Positions 61,052 to 64,000 of a DNA stretch of 64,000 bases are shown here, piece by piece. Within the stretch, counting starts at the first letter, position 1. Every line of letters starts with the position of its first letter. The stretch lies in the NCBI GenBank assembly GCA_018368455.1, contig JAGZEG010000001.1:248001-312000 (forward strand). The letters are read 5' to 3'. Below the pieces are notes generated by a model, which did no database searches, had not been told where the DNA came from, and saw nothing but the letters and a program-made list of their open reading frames with translations. The position numbers and the translations under genes are program-made. Source of the DNA: Coriobacteriia bacterium. Its GTDB lineage: Bacteria > Actinomycetota > Coriobacteriia > Coriobacteriales > UMGS124.

Positions 61052-62503
61052 TCAGTCCCGCAGGCGCAGCACGGCACAGAAGTGCCCGTCTGGGCCGCCA
61101 ACGCTCGGGTAAGTGCGAAGGTACCCCTCCGGCGTCTCGCGGGTGTCGGCCAGCTCGTCCGCCAGATCGGCCAGCCCCGCAGAGCGGGCAATGTCGCTGA
61201 CGGGCACAACCTCGAAGCCAGCCCCTGCCTCGCTCGCGAGGAACGCGGCAACGACGTCCTCGTTCTCCTCGCGCAGCACAGAGCACGTGGCGTATGTCAG
61301 CATGCCACCGGGAGCGACGCGGCGGGCGCAGCTCGCCAGGATGTCGGCCTGCAGAGCGGAGCACGCACGTACGTCATCGGGCGTGAGCGACCAGGCGATC
61401 TCCGGATGGCGGCGCAACGTGCCCGTGCCGGAGCATGGAGCGTCAACGAGCACGCGGTCAAGGTGGGGCGGCAAGCCCGCGATGCCATCGAGGCTCCGCG
61501 CGTCGCCCACAACCTGGGTCACGCCGTCGACGCGAGCCAACGACAGGCGCGCGGCTGCGGCCTCGCCCTTGCCTGCGTGCACGTCGAGCGCCCATATGCG
61601 CGCGACGCCACCACGGCGATGGGCATGACCGGCAAGCAGGATGGACTTCGTGCCGCGTCCGCTGCCCACCTCGAGCATGCGATCGCCGGGTTCGGGCGCG
61701 CCGAGGTAGGCAACGAGCTGAGCACCGTAGTCTGCGACGACGACCTTAATCTCGGGCCCGCTCACAAGCGGAGACGTCGCGACGCTGCGCGTGTCAGCCG
61801 CAAGCCACGAACCGGGCACCGCGCCGTACGGGCGCACGAGCAGGCCAGCGCTCGCCAGCGTCTCAGAAGCCTTCTTGTCGTTGACCCACATGGGGACGCT
61901 CGCGACGAACGTGGGCGCCTGCTCGAGCCCGGCAGCCCCGAAGTCGGCGAGACGCGACTCCCCCAGCTCGGCGCCGACACGCTCGACGAGCCACGCGGGC
62001 AGGCCGTACCTGTGGGCGGCGCTCTGCGCCATGAACGCGTCTGCGCCCTCGGCGACGCGGCGCAGCACGGCGTTCGCGAGGCCGGCAGCGCTCTTGGCTC
62101 GCGTCTTGACGAGTTCGACGCCCTGGCTGACGGCGGCGTGGGGCGTCTTGCCGAGGAAGAGCAGCTCGAACGCTGCGATGCGCAGGGCGTCGCGCACGTC
62201 GGGCGTCAGCTTGGCCTTGGGGGCCAGGTGCGCGTCGATGGCTTCGTCGAGCGTGCCCGATGTCGCCGTGACGCCAAGCGCGAGACGGGCCGCGAACGCG
62301 CGGTCCTCCTCAGACAAGCTCTCGACGCCAGAGCGTCCCTGGGGGGAGCTCAGCAGTTCGCGCACGTAGGCGGAACGCTCGCGGGCGATATCGAGCGTGC
62401 GCAGCGCCGCTTTGCGCGAGGCAGAGAGCCGCACGCGCTCCGCGCCTGCCGGCGAGGAGCCGACACGAGGGTGTCCGGTCCGTGCGTTTGTGCGCTCGCT
62501 CAT
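61052..62503 (-). CDS. rsmB: 16S rRNA (cytosine-967-C5)-methyltransferase RsmB
   Basis: 483 residues. An N-terminal NusB-like RNA-binding domain (RKAALRTLDIA to NAVLRRVAEG) is followed by a Fmu/NOL1 methyltransferase domain with the SAM site MLEVGSGRGTKSILLAG, motif IV DAPCSGTGTLRRHPE and the catalytic-Cys motif TYATCS. It overlaps the fmt stop by 4 nt, as in the common def-fmt-rsmB operon. The 231 bp between it and the FmdB gene holds no other gene that I can support. Confidence 0.95.
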   Translation of the reverse strand: MSERTNARTGHPRVGSSPAGAERVRLSASRKAALRTLDIARERSAYVRELLSSPQGRSGVESLSEEDRAFAARLALGVTATSGTLDEAIDAHLAPKAKLTPDVRDALRIAAFELLFLGKTPHAAVSQGVELVKTRAKSAAGLANAVLRRVAEGADAFMAQSAAHRYGLPAWLVERVGAELGESRLADFGAAGLEQAPTFVASVPMWVNDKKASETLASAGLLVRPYGAVPGSWLAADTRSVATSPLVSGPEIKVVVADYGAQLVAYLGAPEPGDRMLEVGSGRGTKSILLAGHAHRRGGVARIWALDVHAGKGEAAAARLSLARVDGVTQVVGDARSLDGIAGLPPHLDRVLVDAPCSGTGTLRRHPEIAWSLTPDDVRACSALQADILASCARRVAPGGMLTYATCSVLREENEDVVAAFLASEAGAGFEVVPVSDIARSAGLADLADELADTRETPEGYLRTYPSVGGPDGHFCAVLRLRD

Positions 62504-63582
62504 GACAGGGCCTCCCAGCCTTGATCCGTCCCGTGGATGCCGGCCGCGAACTCGCGCGCGCTCATCTCGCGTTTGCCGTCCGGCTTGACCGCCAGCACTT
62601 CGAGCACCCCATCAGCACAGCCCAGCAGGATGCGACCCTGGTGTACGACGGCCCTTCCCCGCTCGACAGCAGGAAGGCCATCATCAGGCCGCACGACATG
62701 GGCCGCAAGCACGCGAGTGGCGCGGCCCGCAACAATGCAGCGCGCCGGCGCCTCGTCAGACGACGCCTGGATGCGGCGCATATTGTCAGACGCGTCCAGC
62801 TCCGGCGACAGGCGCAGCTCTGCCTTGTCGATCTTCGGGGCCTCGCACGCCATGTTGTCGTCCTGCTCGACCCACGCGAGCTCTCGGCCAAGGGCGAGGT
62901 CATGCAGGACGTCGACGAGGGCCTCTCCGCCCATGCGGGACAGTTCCTGCGACAGCTCGGGATAGGTGCGCTCCCCCACCCACACGCTGCCCTGGCGGCA
63001 ATAGGCGCCCGTGTCGAGACCGTGCTCGATACGCATGACGGAGTAGCCGAGGCGCTCGTCACCCGCAAGCAGCGCGCGCTGCATCGGCGCAGCACCGCGC
63101 CAGCGCGGAAGCAGCGACGCGTGCACGTTGAGGCAGGCGAGCTTAGGCAGAGCGATGAGGTCGTCGGGCACGATGGCGCCGAACGCCGTCACAGCGATGA
63201 CGTCGGGCGCGATATCGTGCAGGCGGGCGCGCACGTCGTCGCCCCTGAGGGACTTCGTCTCGATGACAGGCACGCCAAGCTGCGTCGCCAACTCCTTGAC
63301 CGGCGAGGCGATGAGCTTCTTTCCGCGACCCGACACGGCGTCGGGGCGCGTGACGACGGCTGCGAGCTCAACGAACTCCGCCGCTGCGAGCGCGCGCAGC
63401 GAGCCAAGCGCATAGGCCGGCGTCCCCATGAAGATGACGCGCAGCGTACGCGGCCGCTCGCCCGGCTCGCCAGCAACCTGCTCGGCACTGGCAGCCGCCA
63501 CAGTTGCCATGGCCTGGGCCCCGTCGAGGGCACAGGCGGCACCCGCGAGCGCGTCGTCGAACGAAGGCGTCGCGCTACTCAT
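62500..63582 (-). CDS. fmt: Methionyl-tRNA formyltransferase
   Basis: 360 residues. The formyltransferase core starts at RVIFMGTPAYALGSL (about residue 48) and has FGAIVPDDLIALPKLACLNVHASLLPRWRGAAPMQRA, where Asn/His/Asp are catalytic, and a C-terminal OB-like domain. It formylates initiator Met-tRNA. The first 46 residues are Ala-rich and absent from typical enzymes. The chosen ATG 63582 overlaps def by 8 nt, but a start nearer the core (for example ATG in MATVAAAS) cannot be excluded. The open frame to 63942 is inside def. Confidence 0.92.
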   Translation of the reverse strand: MSSATPSFDDALAGAACALDGAQAMATVAAASAEQVAGEPGERPRTLRVIFMGTPAYALGSLRALAAAEFVELAAVVTRPDAVSGRGKKLIASPVKELATQLGVPVIETKSLRGDDVRARLHDIAPDVIAVTAFGAIVPDDLIALPKLACLNVHASLLPRWRGAAPMQRALLAGDERLGYSVMRIEHGLDTGAYCRQGSVWVGERTYPELSQELSRMGGEALVDVLHDLALGRELAWVEQDDNMACEAPKIDKAELRLSPELDASDNMRRIQASSDEAPARCIVAGRATRVLAAHVVRPDDGLPAVERGRAVVHQGRILLGCADGVLEVLAVKPDGKREMSAREFAAGIHGTDQGWEALS

Positions 63583-64000
63583 CGTCGGCACTCGTGTCGC
63601 CCGGCTTCGCGCCCGCTGCGAGCGCCGCCTGGTACTCGCGCATAGCCTCGAGACGCTTCTCGGGAGAGAGGCGCTCGAGCATCGTGATGCCGTGCAGGTG
63701 GTCGATCTCGTGCTGTAGGCAGACGCAGAACAGGTTGTTGGCGGCCTCGTACTGCATGAGGCGGCCCTGCAGGTCGAGGGCGCGCACGGTGATGGACGTC
63801 GAGCGCTCGATGGACAGCGAGATGCCCGGAACGGACAGACAGCCCTCGTTACCCTCCTTCTTCTCTTCGGACTGCTCGACGATGACGGGGTTGATGAGAA
63901 ACAGGGGGTTCTTCGGCGCGTCGTCGCCCCACTCGGTATCAATGACGACGATCTGCCGCAGGATGCCGATCTGGGGAGCTGCGATGCCGCAGCCCTCGCT
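63575..64000 (-). CDS. def: Peptide deformylase (5' part cut off by window edge)
   Basis: About 141 residues are visible. The three metal/substrate motifs are GCGIAAPQIG, EGCLSVPG (zinc/iron-binding Cys) and QHEIDHLHG (HExxH). It removes the formyl group from new proteins. GCGIAAPQ has Cys where most enzymes have Val. It lies directly upstream of fmt, so formylation and deformylation are made from one transcript. Confidence 0.93.
   Translation of the reverse strand, partial: SEGCGIAAPQIGILRQIVVIDTEWGDDAPKNPLFLINPVIVEQSEEKKEGNEGCLSVPGISLSIERSTSITVRALDLQGRLMQYEAANNLFCVCLQHEIDHLHGITMLERLSPEKRLEAMREYQAALAAGAKPGDTSADDE

Noticed and set aside
1..64000. Prophage, insertion sequence, CRISPR array, replication origin or toxin-antitoxin pair
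   Set aside because: No transposase, integrase, direct-repeat array, DnaA-box cluster or paired small toxin/antitoxin genes were seen.

Overview
The window is gene-dense, GC-rich DNA from a low-complexity Gram-positive chromosome. The gene content points to an anaerobic actinobacterium of the class Coriobacteriia (Olsenella/Collinsella/Atopobiaceae-like). The reasons are the high G+C, the actinobacterial translation and SRP gene set, GTG/TTG starts, a T-box ileS leader, Nif11-type leader peptides and no outer-membrane genes. The genus is inference; no rRNA is present. I see no phage, IS element, CRISPR array or replication origin.

Positions 1-1808 (minus strand) hold the end of a polysaccharide/teichoic-acid ABC exporter (ATPase cut by the window edge, plus permease), one tRNA-Arg(CCG) and two identical tRNA-Asn(GTT). 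Positions 1991-13810 are one long minus-strand information-processing cluster read rimP-nusA-ylxR-infB-rbfA-nrnA-truB-ribF-dnaG-rpoD, mostly with overlapping or touching ends. A hairpin with a T-tract lies upstream of it. Positions 14084-17019 are accessory: a secreted lipoprotein with an internal duplication, divergent from a tandem pair of Nif11-leader RiPP precursor genes and a decayed third copy, closed by a strong terminator. No modification enzyme is nearby.

Positions 17210-25300 carry leuS, guaB, a DegV (FakB-type) protein and a three-gene polar amino-acid ABC importer. Positions 25549-36486 (minus) carry hemH, a membrane GT2 glycosyltransferase, the ileS-lspA-rluD operon behind a T-box leader, an L,D-transpeptidase and ftsH. 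After a HAD phosphatase, positions 37780-48094 (minus) hold plsX-rnc-smc-ftsY-ffh, yceD-rpmF, a coiled-coil protein and coaD. rsmD, recG, fakA and an Asp23 protein follow in the same direction, with rpmB divergent. Positions 53706-57001 (plus) encode an SQD1-like UDP-sulfoquinovose synthase, an SqdX-like GT4 glycosyltransferase and a patatin phospholipase: a possible sulfolipid module. The right end holds a thiamine salvage operon (thiM-thiED-thiN) under a TPP riboswitch, an FmdB zinc-ribbon protein and the def-fmt-rsmB operon, with def cut by the edge.

The most unusual signal is non-coding. Three convergent (3'-to-3') gene spacers contain imperfect palindromes of about 90-150 nt: one at 17051-17196, one at 25324-25465 and an inverted pair at 37402-37732. 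Their outer and inner stems differ completely in sequence but keep base pairing, while the internal-loop sequences are conserved. This looks like a dispersed structured RNA/DNA element family. Second is the orphan RiPP precursor array, with conserved leaders, divergent cores and a visibly decaying paralogue.
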